Assembly: GCF_001908185.1 (NCBI RefSeq)
Contig: NZ_LGHM01000057.1
Location: forward strand, 1-34,865
Source of the DNA: Bradyrhizobium sp. AS23.2
GTDB taxonomy: Bacteria > Pseudomonadota > Alphaproteobacteria > Rhizobiales > Xanthobacteraceae
DNA: 34,865 nucleotides
Direction: 5' to 3'
A model generated the notes under the pieces. That model was not told where the DNA came from. It did not search any database and saw nothing but the letters and a program-made list of their open reading frames with translations. How positions within the stretch are numbered: the first letter of the stretch is position 1; every line of letters starts with the position of its first letter. Shown here in pieces: positions 26,087-33,729 of the stretch. Both the position numbers and the translations under genes were made by a program.

Positions 26087-26329
26087 CTATCGCGGCGGCT
26101 TTCTCGAGCGTTTCGTCGCCGTGGGCGTTGGCGAAGTTCTTTGAAGGGCTGCGTCAGCCGCTTCCTTGGCCTCGCGCGCTTCTCGAAGCCGCGTCATGTT
26201 GGCGCGAACCGCGATGGCCTGCCTTTCGACATCCGCCAATGCCCGCGCGCCCTCTTCAGCCGCCAGGCGCTTGCGATCGGAACGCGCAATGCCTTCGGGT
26301 GACGGCTCTGCCGATTTCCTGGCGCTCAT
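26087..26329 (-). CDS. Small helical hypothetical protein
   Basis: This 80-residue protein starts MSARKSAEPSPEGIARSDRK and has a central helix, ALADVERQAIAVRANMTRLREAREAKEA, ending in a Thr/Pro/Lys/Arg-rich tail. Proteins with an ADVERQAxAVRxNMxRLR segment are common small hypotheticals in rhizobia. A GAGGAG site lies eleven bases before the ATG. It lies downstream of the cold-shock gene on the same strand, separated by stem-loops that probably end the cold-shock transcript. Confidence 0.65.
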   Translation of the reverse strand: MSARKSAEPSPEGIARSDRKRLAAEEGARALADVERQAIAVRANMTRLREAREAKEAADAALQRTSPTPTATKRSRKPPR

Positions 26330-26357
26330 CCTTCACGCCGCTCCTCAATGGAGGAAA

Positions 26358-26417
26358 CCCGCTCAATCCGGAGATCGAGCGGGCATAACGCCGTTTCAGT
26401 ACATCCGTGAAACGGCG
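26358..26417 (-). terminator. Tandem stem-loops after the cold-shock gene
   Basis: Nine bases past the cold-shock stop, TGAAACGGCG and CGCCGTTTCA (26408-26417 and 26389-26398) form a perfect 10-bp stem. Farther down, GAGCGGG and CCCGCTC (26377-26383 and 26358-26364) form a second stem, followed on the minus strand by TTTCC. Together they make a plausible intrinsic terminator, though the T run is short. Confidence 0.5.
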
Positions 26418-26425
26418 CCACGATA

Positions 26426-26635
26426 TCAAGCCAGCGAGAGGTTCTCAGCGCTGACTTTGCCTCGCATCTTGTCGGTCTTGGCCTCGAAATTGACCTTTTG
26501 GCCCTCTCCAAGACCTGCAAGACCAGCTCGTTCGACGGCGCTGATGTGAACGAACACATCGTTGCCGCCGTCGTCCGGCTGTATGAATCCGAAGCCCTTT
26601 TGGGCATTGAACCACTTAACAGTACCTGTCGCCAT
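26426..26635 (-). CDS. cspA: CspA-family cold-shock protein
   Basis: This 69-residue single cold-shock domain protein binds single-stranded nucleic acids and acts as an RNA chaperone. It has [20 protein letters not shown] (with RNP1 KGFGFI) and [13 protein letters not shown] (RNP2), followed by [22 protein letters not shown]. The ATG at 26635 is chosen because GGAGA lies before it and the family begins here; 43 extra in-frame codons upstream are not part of the family. The gene is divergent from rpsU across 435 bases, and its untranslated leader may be long, as is usual for this family. The symbol marks the family, not a particular paralogue. Confidence 0.95.
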   Translation of the reverse strand: MATGTVKWFNAQKGFGFIQPDDGGNDVFVHISAVERAGLAGLGEGQKVNFEAKTDKMRGKVSAENLSLA

Positions 26636-27070
26636 TTTCTTCTCCAAAGCGCGCACAAGCGCGTGCCGCGTGACAATCACGCGATAACCTTCAACTTCGT
26701 CGATGTCTTTGGAAAAGGAGCCCGCGGGCGCAATCAACAAGGCACAGCGGCTGATCGAACTCACTCAATATATATCAACCTCACGTTTTAGCAAGGAGGG
26801 GAGCCATTTATTCCATCAGGCAGCTTTGGTGCCCGATCGAGAGACTTCGAAGGAGGCTGTCGACGTGTAAGCAGGGCCTTATCGATTGACAGGGCTGCAC
26901 GACAGTGGTCACGTTGATACCACGAAGTCGCGGCGCTGTGACAAAATCGGCTTATCCGAAGCTGGCGACGAATGTCACCGCCACCATCCTCGAAATCGCA
27001 ATGATGCTCCTGCGCAATTGGCTGCCATGCAGGACGTCCCGCAATTTGCAGCCCCATCGAGGAGGAATAA
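26636..27070. promoter_or_regulatory. Divergent cold-shock/rpsU upstream region
   Basis: This 435-base gap between the divergent cold-shock and rpsU genes has open frames on both strands but none with a recognisable protein. An AT-rich patch near 26765-26793 (AATATATATCAACC, CACGTTTTAGC) is the best candidate for the cold-shock promoter or leader. The rpsU leader ends in GGAGGA at 27061-27066. No promoter is firmly assigned. Confidence 0.45.
27061..27066 (+). promoter_or_regulatory. Ribosome binding site deciding the TTG start of rpsU
   Basis: GGAGGA ends four bases before the TTG at 27071. No ATG or GTG is available in this frame near the family N-terminus, so this site fixes the unusual start. 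Confidence 0.6.
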
Positions 27071-27346
27071 TTGCAGGTATTTGTCCGGGACAACAATGTT
27101 GAGCAGGCACTCCGTGTTCTCAAGAAAAAGATGCAGCGCGAAGGCGTCTTCCGGGAAATGAAGCAGCGGCGTTCCTACGAAAAGCCGTCGGAAAAAAAGA
27201 CCCGCGAGAAATCTGAAGCTGTGCGACGAGCCCGCAAGCTCGCTCGGAAGAAGGCGATCCGAGAAGGATTGCTGCCGGCGCCGCCGAAGAGGAAGCCTTT
27301 TGAGCGCAAGCCGCCCTTGCCGGAGGTCAAAGCACGGGCGGACTAA
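27071..27346 (+). CDS. rpsU: Small ribosomal subunit protein bS21 with TTG start
   Basis: This 91-residue ribosomal protein has the family N-terminus [20 protein letters not shown], then [17 protein letters not shown], and the arginine/lysine-rich helix [17 protein letters not shown]. An alphaproteobacterial C-terminal extension rich in Pro and Lys follows. bS21 sits on the 30S platform and helps initiation. The start codon is TTG at 27071, behind GGAGGA; this gives the exact family N-terminus, and no ATG is possible in frame. Most rhizobial genomes carry more than one rpsU copy, and this one, next to accessory genes, may be a secondary copy. The 206 bases after it, up to the DUF1488 gene stop, show no gene. 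Confidence 0.93.
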   Translation: MQVFVRDNNVEQALRVLKKKMQREGVFREMKQRRSYEKPSEKKTREKSEAVRRARKLARKKAIREGLLPAPPKRKPFERKPPLPEVKARAD

Positions 27347-27552
27347 AGAGGACCTCAGTCTCAGGGGTTAGAAGATAGGGTAGACAGTTCTGCGACTGCT
27401 ACTGACCGGGCGATGCGAAGCGTCGCTCGCTGAAGCCCCTGCGGAGTTTCGTTCGCTCTAACGCCGATGGTTCCACAAGGAAGAACTCGACCGGGACTGA
27501 GAAGCCGATCGATAGAGGCGCTCCGATCGCTCCTCCGGTCGTTCCCGAGTGC

Positions 27553-27831
27553 CTACGTCCTGAAATCGATGCCTCGTAGGACAATCCCGGGTGGCGTACC
27601 TTCGAACTCTGTTGCGCGATATTTGCTTGCCGCGCGTGCTTCGATGCGATCGCGCAGGCGGGTGAACTGCGCTTCTCGCTGCTCGGGCCTCGCCTGCGGG
27701 CCGCGCTCGAGATAGTCCATCGCAGAGGTCGAGATCGCACAAGGAATCTCCCTGTTCCCATCGTGCATCGAGAATCGGACGATCATCCGGTCGTATTCAT
27801 GGCTGATAAAGCGGCCGCTGGTCAGTGTCAT
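27553..27831 (-). CDS. DUF1488-family protein
   Basis: This 92-residue protein starts MTLTSGRFISHEYDRMIVRF and has DGNREIPCAISTSAMDYLER and FTRLRDRIEARAASKY, ending GTPPGIVLRGIDF. This matches the DUF1488 pattern, in which CAIS and LED/LER-type helices recur. Function is unknown. An AAGGAGT site precedes the ATG. It is the last of three small genes on the same strand, with a 50-base gap after the coiled-coil gene, so an operon is likely. Confidence 0.78.
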   Translation of the reverse strand: MTLTSGRFISHEYDRMIVRFSMHDGNREIPCAISTSAMDYLERGPQARPEQREAQFTRLRDRIEARAASKYRATEFEGTPPGIVLRGIDFRT

Positions 27832-27881
27832 GACATACTCCTTTACGCGATTGCTTGCTGGCGCGAGCGGCCATTGCCGCT

Positions 27882-28178
27882 TCAGTCATCCCCGCCGAGC
27901 CGGGCGAAATCGTCGAACAGCGCCGCGACCAGCGCGCGGTGGCGCGTGTCCTCGACGGGCAGGCTTGCGGCATAGAGGTTCAGCAGGTGGCGAGCCTTCA
28001 CGGCGGCCTCCGGCCAGGACGCGGCGGGCACCGTCATCATGCGGTTCTCGAGATCGGCCTCGCGCTCGCGCAGCTCCCTGACATGGGTCTCGACCTCGGC
28101 CAGCGCGCGGCGCAGATCGGTCGCCTTCTGTGCAGCCATGCCGCGATGCTTGTCGAGATCTATCGGACGGTCAGTCAT
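27882..28178 (-). CDS. Small coiled-coil hypothetical protein
   Basis: This 98-residue protein starts MTDRPIDLDKHRGMAAQKAT and has a long heptad-like helix, DLRRALAEVETHVRELRERE, then a Trp-containing ASWPEAAVKARHLLNLYAAS helix. The pattern is familiar from rhizobial small proteins but has no assigned function. Its ATG overlaps the stop of the preceding gene as ATGA, so it is translationally coupled to it. It is probably cytoplasmic. Confidence 0.75.
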   Translation of the reverse strand: MTDRPIDLDKHRGMAAQKATDLRRALAEVETHVRELREREADLENRMMTVPAASWPEAAVKARHLLNLYAASLPVEDTRHRALVAALFDDFARLGGDD

Positions 28179-28438
28179 TGGGCGGCGCTCGCGTCGACTC
28201 GTTGCGCATCCGCAAGGTCGACCGAGCCGATTGACAGCAGTTCGGTGGAGCCGCGCATGCCTTCTGCCGGTACGGTGATCATCGTGGCGACACGACGCCA
28301 GGCCTGAAAGGACAGTCCCTCGATCGTTTCCTCGTCGGTGACGACCTCATAGGCGCCGGCGGGCAAAAGCCGATCGATGCCGCGGATGCGGAACGGATGC
28401 CTGAAGGTGACGGTTTCTCGCCGCGAGCGGGTGGTCAT
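28175..28438 (-). CDS. Small hypothetical protein, first of a three-gene unit
   Basis: This 87-residue protein starts MTTRSRRETVTFRHPFRIRG and has LLPAGAYEVVTDEETIEGLS and AWRRVATMITVP, suggesting a small beta-rich protein. A start 24 codons upstream is in frame but unlikely. Its stop overlaps the following gene by four bases (ATGA). The ribosome site is modest (AAAGGCAG). The family is common in Bradyrhizobium but its role is unknown. A promoter for the three-gene unit should lie in 28439-28699, which holds no other gene. Confidence 0.72.
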   Translation of the reverse strand: MTTRSRRETVTFRHPFRIRGIDRLLPAGAYEVVTDEETIEGLSFQAWRRVATMITVPAEGMRGSTELLSIGSVDLADAQRVDASAAQ

Positions 28439-28699
28439 GCACGCTGCCTTTCGCAAAGTGAAGCCCCAACCGACGCCGGTTGTGACGAGCATGCGCGCTT
28501 CGCTTTGCAATAGCCAGCACTATCGTCACCGTGCCGGCGACGATGATGTCACAGCGCGACCGTAGCCTGCGATGCATTTAACGTTCGCTATTGGCTCGGC
28601 GGGGGCGTAGGATCGCCGCCATCACCGCACTTCTCAACGGCTCCGACCGGTGACTGAGGGGCACGTGTGCTCCCGCCGAAGGCTTCGCAGGAGCGTTCG

Positions 28700-28798
28700 A
28701 TGTCACGTTATCGCATCTCGGAACCGATTGTGCCGTCGGTGATCGCTCCGCTGTTGCTTCTCCTTCTCGTATGCGGAGCCGCGGTCCTCAATGGCTAG
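28700..28798 (+). CDS. Putative 32-residue membrane peptide
   Basis: MSRYRISEPIVPSVIAPLLL then LLLVCGAAVLNG and TAG. The N-terminus is polar and basic, followed by a strongly hydrophobic stretch that could span the membrane. CAGGAG lies about seven bases before the ATG. It is too short for usual gene finding. It is divergent from the three-gene unit on the left. Confidence 0.42.
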   Translation: MSRYRISEPIVPSVIAPLLLLLLVCGAAVLNG

Positions 28799-28993
28799 GG
28801 CAACATGCGTGCCGTATCTGGTCAGCGGGACCAACGAATACGCTCCAATCTCGGCCGCGGCACTGCGACGGTCGCGCAGCGCCTCGCACGGAAACTCTGC
28901 GAAGGCTGCATGGACGTCAGGGTCTGCACACCGCGTGGACGGGTGCTGCAGTCGGATGAATTCGACGGACTTAAACCACCAAAGGAGAGCGAC

Positions 28994-29128
28994 ATGGCGA
29001 AGGGCCAGCAACGCAGCAATCGCGAAGCCAAGAAGCCGAAGAAGGAAAAAGCCAAGGTGATCGTCGCGGCCCCGAGCCGCAAGGAAGTCGCCTGGCAGCC
29101 GGATTTCGGGCCTGCAAAGAAGAAATAG
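28994..29128 (+). CDS. Small lysine-rich hypothetical protein
   Basis: This 44-residue basic protein starts MAKGQQRSNREAKKPKKEKA and ends PDFGPAKKK. A strong ribosome site, AAAGGAG, lies just before the ATG at 28994. Short proteins with an MAKGQQRSNxEAKKPKK start are frequent in rhizobia and have no known function; a nucleic-acid-binding role is possible from charge alone. The longer reading frame that runs into it from upstream has no family character and is not used. The 195 bases before it (28799-28993) contain nothing I can call. Confidence 0.68.
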   Translation: MAKGQQRSNREAKKPKKEKAKVIVAAPSRKEVAWQPDFGPAKKK

Positions 29129-29156
29129 CAACGAGCCGAGAATAGCGAAGTGCCCG

Positions 29157-29345
29157 CTACGGTTTGAGCGGCCCCATCCAATCTGTAAAGTCGTATCCGC
29201 TCCACCATCGATGGAGCGTTCGCTTGCACTCTTTACAATTGAAGCGGCCGTTTTCGACGACCGGTTGCTTTATCTGGATGGCGCTATATACCGCACCGCA
29301 AAACAAGCAGCTAAAGAAGACACGCATTGGTGGTTGATTGGTCAT
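29157..29345 (-). CDS. Small zinc-ribbon-like protein
   Basis: This 62-residue protein has two CxxC pairs, SCLFCGA near residue 13 and CKECKR near residue 39, spaced as in a zinc ribbon, and a Trp-rich end RWWSGYDFTDWMG. The ATG at 29345 is chosen over one seven codons upstream because AAGGATCG lies before it and related small proteins start MTxxxP. Similar Bradyrhizobium hypotheticals with a W..GYDFTDW ending exist. The role is unknown. The next 169 bases (29346-29514) hold no gene. Confidence 0.65.
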   Translation of the reverse strand: MTNQPPMRVFFSCLFCGAVYSAIQIKQPVVENGRFNCKECKRTLHRWWSGYDFTDWMGPLKP

Positions 29346-29514
29346 CGATCCTTGCCGAGGTTGCACCCGTCACTGGGATAACCGGCGCGCCTTAGTCGAA
29401 GGGCGAAATCGTGTCTTGGCAGTTCGTGCCAACAATTTGTCAATGTGCGCCAAACAAAGTGCGCAAGGCAAATCCCATTGCGCAGAGAAGCTAGACCCAA
29501 TTTCAGCCCATCGC

Positions 29515-29868
29515 CTATTCGAAGCGCAGGGCCACAATTGGATCAAGCCGCGCGGCCCGATGGGCGGGATAGAGGCCAAAAGAAATTCCGATGAACCCCG
29601 CAAATCCGCAAGCCAGGACGATTGCCCACGGGCTGATGAGGATAGGCCAACCAGCTTTCCACGCGATTACGACTGCCGCAGCGGCTCCTGACACTGCGCC
29701 CACGAGCCCTCCCATCAGCGCCAAGAGCAAGGCTTCGATCAGGAATTGCCACCGGATGTCGCGGCGGCTGGCCCCGACCGCCATACGCAAACCGATTTCG
29801 CGGGTACGCTCGGTCACTGAAACCAGCATGATGTTCATGATGCTAATGCCGCCAACGACCAGCGAAAC
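29515..29868 (-). pseudogene. C-terminal fragment of a MacB-type ABC transporter permease
   Basis: The minus-strand frame carries VSLVVGGISIMNIMLVSVTE, RTREIGLRMAVGA, RWQFLIEALLLALMGGLVGA and FGLYPAHRAARLDPIVALRF. This is the last part of the FtsX-like membrane domain of MacB-type macrolide/lipoprotein exporters. Homology begins abruptly at about 29868, where the sequence switches to the cytochrome c gene on the other strand. The ATPase domain, the first membrane helix and the periplasmic domain (over 500 residues in the family) are absent. It can be only a remnant. Confidence 0.8.
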
Positions 29869-29885
29869 GCCCGCGCGTCTGGACG

Positions 29886-30800
29886 ATGCCGGGTTTTGCC
29901 CGGCTCTCGGATCAGGAGGTGGCGGAAGTTCTGAGCTTCTTGCGCAGCAGTTGGGGCAACAACGCCAAGCCGGTGACTTCGTCTGATGTGGCCAAGATAC
30001 GTGCCGAGCTTGATCCCAAGACTACGGATTCCTCCAAATTTGAAACGCCGCGCCTCGCGGACATGCTCGCGGCTCCCAATGCTACAGAGGTGGTACGCGG
30101 CATGCGACTGCATCTTGAGACCCGGACGCTGTTGCCTCAGCACGTTGGCGATGACCTGACTTGCAACAGCTGTCATCTCAACGCCGGCACGGTGGCGGAC
30201 GGTTCGCCATTCGTCGGTGTATCCGCCTTCTTTCCCAGCTACGCCCCGCGCGCAGGCAAGGTCATAACGCTCGAAGAGCGCATCAACGGATGTTTCAGGC
30301 GCTCCATGAACGGCGTGGTGCTGCCGTTGGATGGGACGGATTTGAAAGCCATGGTGGCCTATTTCGACTGGATGAAGGAAGAATTTAAGCCGGGAGACAA
30401 GGTCCCCGGGCGTGGTATCGGCAAGATTGACAGGACGATCAAGCCCGACGTGGAGAACGGAAAGCGGGTGTATGTGGAGCAGTGCGCAGCCTGCCATGGC
30501 AAGAACGGTGAAGGCTTGAGGCGGGCCGATGGGGCCCTCGTGTTCCCACCGCTTTGGGGCGACCGCTCATTCAACGTGGGTGCCGGCATGGCGCGGACGT
30601 ACACGGCGGCAGCGTTCGTGAAGCGCAACATGCCGATCGGCTTCAATGACAAATTCCCGCTCGGGCAAGGCGGCCTTTCGGATCAGGACGCGGTGGACGT
30701 TGCCGAGTATTTTTCGCATATGCCGCGCCCGGATTTTCCGGACAAGCTCAAGGATTGGCCCAAAGACCCGAAGCCGTCAGATGCGCGTCTCGAAAATTAA
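29886..30800 (+). CDS. TsdA-like diheme cytochrome c, N-terminally truncated
   Basis: Residues 55-304 match thiosulfate dehydrogenase TsdA-type cytochromes. Heme sites C93-N-S-C96-H97 and C200-A-A-C203-H204 are present, together with ERINGCFRRSMNG carrying C136, the position of the unusual cysteine heme ligand in TsdA. FVKRNMPIGF supplies a possible methionine ligand. TsdA oxidises thiosulfate to tetrathionate in the periplasm. Residues 1-37, MPGFARLSDQEVAEVLSFLR then SSWGN, are instead the C-terminal end of a separate class I cytochrome c domain (alcohol-dehydrogenase cytochrome type), whose heme site is missing. No signal peptide exists, so the product could not reach the periplasm. The reading frame is intact but the gene is probably non-functional. 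Confidence 0.8.
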   Translation: MPGFARLSDQEVAEVLSFLRSSWGNNAKPVTSSDVAKIRAELDPKTTDSSKFETPRLADMLAAPNATEVVRGMRLHLETRTLLPQHVGDDLTCNSCHLNAGTVADGSPFVGVSAFFPSYAPRAGKVITLEERINGCFRRSMNGVVLPLDGTDLKAMVAYFDWMKEEFKPGDKVPGRGIGKIDRTIKPDVENGKRVYVEQCAACHGKNGEGLRRADGALVFPPLWGDRSFNVGAGMARTYTAAAFVKRNMPIGFNDKFPLGQGGLSDQDAVDVAEYFSHMPRPDFPDKLKDWPKDPKPSDARLEN

Positions 30801-30834
30801 CGTGATCCTATCCTGCGCTGCGCCGATGCGCGCG

Positions 30835-33495
30835 CTAAGCCGCCGCCTGCGTCGAGAGCAATTGCTTCAGCTTTGCCGCAGGCACAGCCGGGCTGAACAG
30901 CCAGCCCTGCATCTGGCTGCATCCGAGCTGCCGCAGCACCTCGCGCTGCGCTTCGGTCTCGACGCCTTCGGCCGTCGTCGCCATGTGGCGGGCGGCGGCC
31001 ATGTGCACCACCGCCTGCACGATCGGAGACGAATCCTCGGGCTCGCCGATGTCGCTGATGAAGCTGCGGTCGATCTTGATCTTGTCGAAGGGGAAGCGGT
31101 GCAGATAGCTCAGCGAGGAATAGCCGGTGCCGAAATCGTCGAGCGCGATGCGCACGCCGAGCTCGCGGAGCTGCTGCAGGATCGTCAACGCTTCCGCGTC
31201 GTCGCGGATCAGGACGGTCTCGGTGATCTCGAGCTCGAGCCGCCCGGGCGTAAGGGCTGACTCCGCAAGCGCCGCGGCGACCTTCAGCGCCAGCGTCTTG
31301 GCGCGGAACTGCACCGGCGAGACGTTGACCGCGACGTGGATCTGGCCGGGCCAGCTCGCGGCCTCAAGGCAGGCCTGCTTCAGCACCCATTCGCCGATCT
31401 CGCCGATCATTCCGGTCTCTTCCGCGACTGGAATGAACTCGGCGGGCGAGATCATGCCGCGCTCGGGATGGCGCCAGCGCAGCAGCGCCTCGCAGCCGTT
31501 GACGACATTGGCCGCGAGGTCGACCAGCGGCTGGTAGTGCACCTCGAATTCGCCGCGCGTCAGCGCCTGGCGCAGATCAAGCTCGAGCTGCCGGCGCAGC
31601 CGTGCCTTGGCGTCATATTCGGGCACGAACAGGCGGAAGGTGCGCCGGCCCTCGGACTTGGCCGCATACATCGCGAGATCGGCGCGCATGAGCAGATCGT
31701 CGAGATTGTCTCCGTGATCCGGCGCGATCGCGATGCCGATGCTGGCATCGGTCGGAACCTCCTGGCCCTTGCAGTTCACGGGCGCGCGCAGCGCCTTGAG
31801 GATCGTTTCCGCCAGCGCGGTCAGCTCGGCCTGGTCGTTCGTGCCGGCCTTGACGATGGCGAATTCGTCGCCCCCTAGCCGCGCGACGAGGTCGTTGCCG
31901 CTGACGCAGGCGCGCAGGCGGTTGGCGACCTGGCGCAGCAGCTCGTCGCCGACCTCGTGGCCGAGCGAATCGTTGACGCCCTTGAACTCGTCGACGTCGA
32001 TATACAGGATCGCGAACGGCTTGCCCTCGGCAAGCTCGGCCACGCGGCGCTCCAGATGGCCGCGCATCAGCACGCGATTGGGCAGGTCGGTCAGCGCGTC
32101 GTAATGCGCCATATGCGCAATGCGTTCGTCGGCGCGGATGCGCTCGGTGACGTCGTCATGGGTCGCGAGCCAGCCGCCGGCCGCGCCGGGCTGGTTCTTG
32201 ATCTCGATCAGGCGGCCGTCGGTGGTCTCCACGACGGCGCTCTGCGTGCGACCGGCGCTGCTCAGGACGCCGTCGCAATAGGAATCGACGTCGCCCTCGA
32301 ACGAGCCGGTGTCGTGGCGGTGCTGGATCACGTCGCGGAAATAGGCGCCAGGCTTCACCACGTCGGTCGAGAGCCGGTACATCTCGATGTAGCGCCGGTT
32401 GCAGACGATGAGCCGCTCGTCCTGGTCGAACATCAACAGACCCTGCGTCATGGTGTTCAGGGCAGTGTCGAGCCGCTGCTTCTCCACCGAGAGCCGGTGC
32501 ATCATCTGACGGAAGATCAGGTAGAGCGTGAGCACCAGCAGGCCGATCGACAACACGGCGACGGCGACGAAGAACTTCGTTTGCGTGCGCCAGGTGGCGA
32601 GTGTCGCGTCCAGCGACTTGGTCGCGACCACGACCAGCGGCTCGCCGGTCAGCATGCGCGAGGCGACGATGCGGTCCTTGCCATCCATCGGGCTTGCAAG
32701 CTGCGTCGTGACGGAGGTGCGCTCGAACACGGCCCTCTGCTCGGGCGTGCCGTTGCGGTAGTTCTGCCCGATCATGTCGTCGACATGCGGAACGCGCGCC
32801 AGCAACTGTCCGTTCTGGTGGTGCATCGAAATCGAGGATTCGTCGCCGAGCCCGATCGAGGCGAAGAAGGATTCGAGCTGGTCCGGCGAGATGGCCCGCG
32901 AGACCATGCCGAGGAATTCGCCGTGCGGGCCGGATACGCGCCGCGCGAGCACGATCGCCGGTCCCTTGCCGAACCGGCCGGGCACGACCTCGACCTCTTC
33001 CTGCGACGCCGGATCGCTCTTGAGGCGATGGAAATAGCCGCGGTCGGACACCGAGATGTCGGCGACCGGCCAGCGCCGCGACGAGTTGATCAGCACGCCG
33101 TTGGCATCGAACACATTGGCGCCGGCGACGTCGGACCAGCCGCTGGCCTTGTTGCGCAGCACCTCGTGCATCGCGAGCGTGCCCATCTCGCTGCGGAACA
33201 CGTCCGCCGAGTCGATGCCGTGGCTTTCAAGTTCCGCGATGATGCTCTTCTGGAGCACCGAAAAATCCTCGAACTCGCGGTCGAAATGCCGGGCGAGCAT
33301 GAGCACGGAGCTTTCCAGGCTGTCGCGGCCGCTTTCGATCGCATTCTGTCGGAAACGATCGACTGTGAGCGCGGTGCCGATGGCCATTGCAACCATCAGC
33401 ACGAAGCCGCCGACGATCAGCCACGTCAGCGGCGCCCCGCGCCAACGGCGAAGCAACGCGCGCATCCGCGCGCTCCATCGGATCGATGTGCCCAT
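30835..33495 (-). CDS. Membrane c-di-GMP signalling protein: Cache-PAS-GGDEF-EAL
   Basis: This 886-residue protein has a membrane helix (about 22-42), an extracytoplasmic Cache-like sensor (about 50-300), a second membrane helix (about 308-330), a PAS-like domain (about 340-450), GGDEF (about 460-620, intact GGDEF at 541-545 in ARLGGDEFAIV) and EAL (about 630-880). The catalytic EAL motif is intact at 669-671, with DDFGTGYSSLSYL and KIDRSFI. Both cyclase and phosphodiesterase sites look usable. The inhibitory RxxD site before GGDEF reads SGND, so product inhibition is probably lost. GGGAGGG precedes the ATG at 33495. The 234 bases to the next gene upstream hold no ORF and carry the promoter. 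Confidence 0.93.
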   Translation of the reverse strand: MGTSIRWSARMRALLRRWRGAPLTWLIVGGFVLMVAMAIGTALTVDRFRQNAIESGRDSLESSVLMLARHFDREFEDFSVLQKSIIAELESHGIDSADVFRSEMGTLAMHEVLRNKASGWSDVAGANVFDANGVLINSSRRWPVADISVSDRGYFHRLKSDPASQEEVEVVPGRFGKGPAIVLARRVSGPHGEFLGMVSRAISPDQLESFFASIGLGDESSISMHHQNGQLLARVPHVDDMIGQNYRNGTPEQRAVFERTSVTTQLASPMDGKDRIVASRMLTGEPLVVVATKSLDATLATWRTQTKFFVAVAVLSIGLLVLTLYLIFRQMMHRLSVEKQRLDTALNTMTQGLLMFDQDERLIVCNRRYIEMYRLSTDVVKPGAYFRDVIQHRHDTGSFEGDVDSYCDGVLSSAGRTQSAVVETTDGRLIEIKNQPGAAGGWLATHDDVTERIRADERIAHMAHYDALTDLPNRVLMRGHLERRVAELAEGKPFAILYIDVDEFKGVNDSLGHEVGDELLRQVANRLRACVSGNDLVARLGGDEFAIVKAGTNDQAELTALAETILKALRAPVNCKGQEVPTDASIGIAIAPDHGDNLDDLLMRADLAMYAAKSEGRRTFRLFVPEYDAKARLRRQLELDLRQALTRGEFEVHYQPLVDLAANVVNGCEALLRWRHPERGMISPAEFIPVAEETGMIGEIGEWVLKQACLEAASWPGQIHVAVNVSPVQFRAKTLALKVAAALAESALTPGRLELEITETVLIRDDAEALTILQQLRELGVRIALDDFGTGYSSLSYLHRFPFDKIKIDRSFISDIGEPEDSSPIVQAVVHMAAARHMATTAEGVETEAQREVLRQLGCSQMQGWLFSPAVPAAKLKQLLSTQAAA

Positions 33496-33729
33496 CCAGC
33501 CCTCCCGTGGGATGCAAGATGCAGCAAAACCGACAAGAGCCCGTTACCAGTAAGGGTTAGGAAAATATGAATCGGAGCGGAATCAGAAGGTTGGCGCCCC
33601 CGCCGGCGGAAAGCCGGTTGGCAGGCGCGGTTAGGCGTCGCCACCCCGCCCAGCGGTCCTACTTTGCATGGGGTTGTTTTCGGGATTCTTGTCCGAGCGA
33701 GGTCGTCCCGGACGGGAGGGGGCGGAACC

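Noticed and set aside
26788..27123. Minus-strand frame of 111 codons between the cold-shock and rpsU genes
   Set aside because: It overlaps the rpsU start and its sequence shows no protein-like pattern; the region is better read as a divergent promoter and leader.
29346..29514. Possible insertion-sequence end or integrase attachment site near the MacB fragment
   Set aside because: No terminal inverted repeats, transposase fragment or tRNA gene could be found on either side.
31957..33570. A 537-codon plus-strand frame over the GGDEF-EAL gene
   Set aside because: Shadow of a clear multidomain gene on the minus strand.
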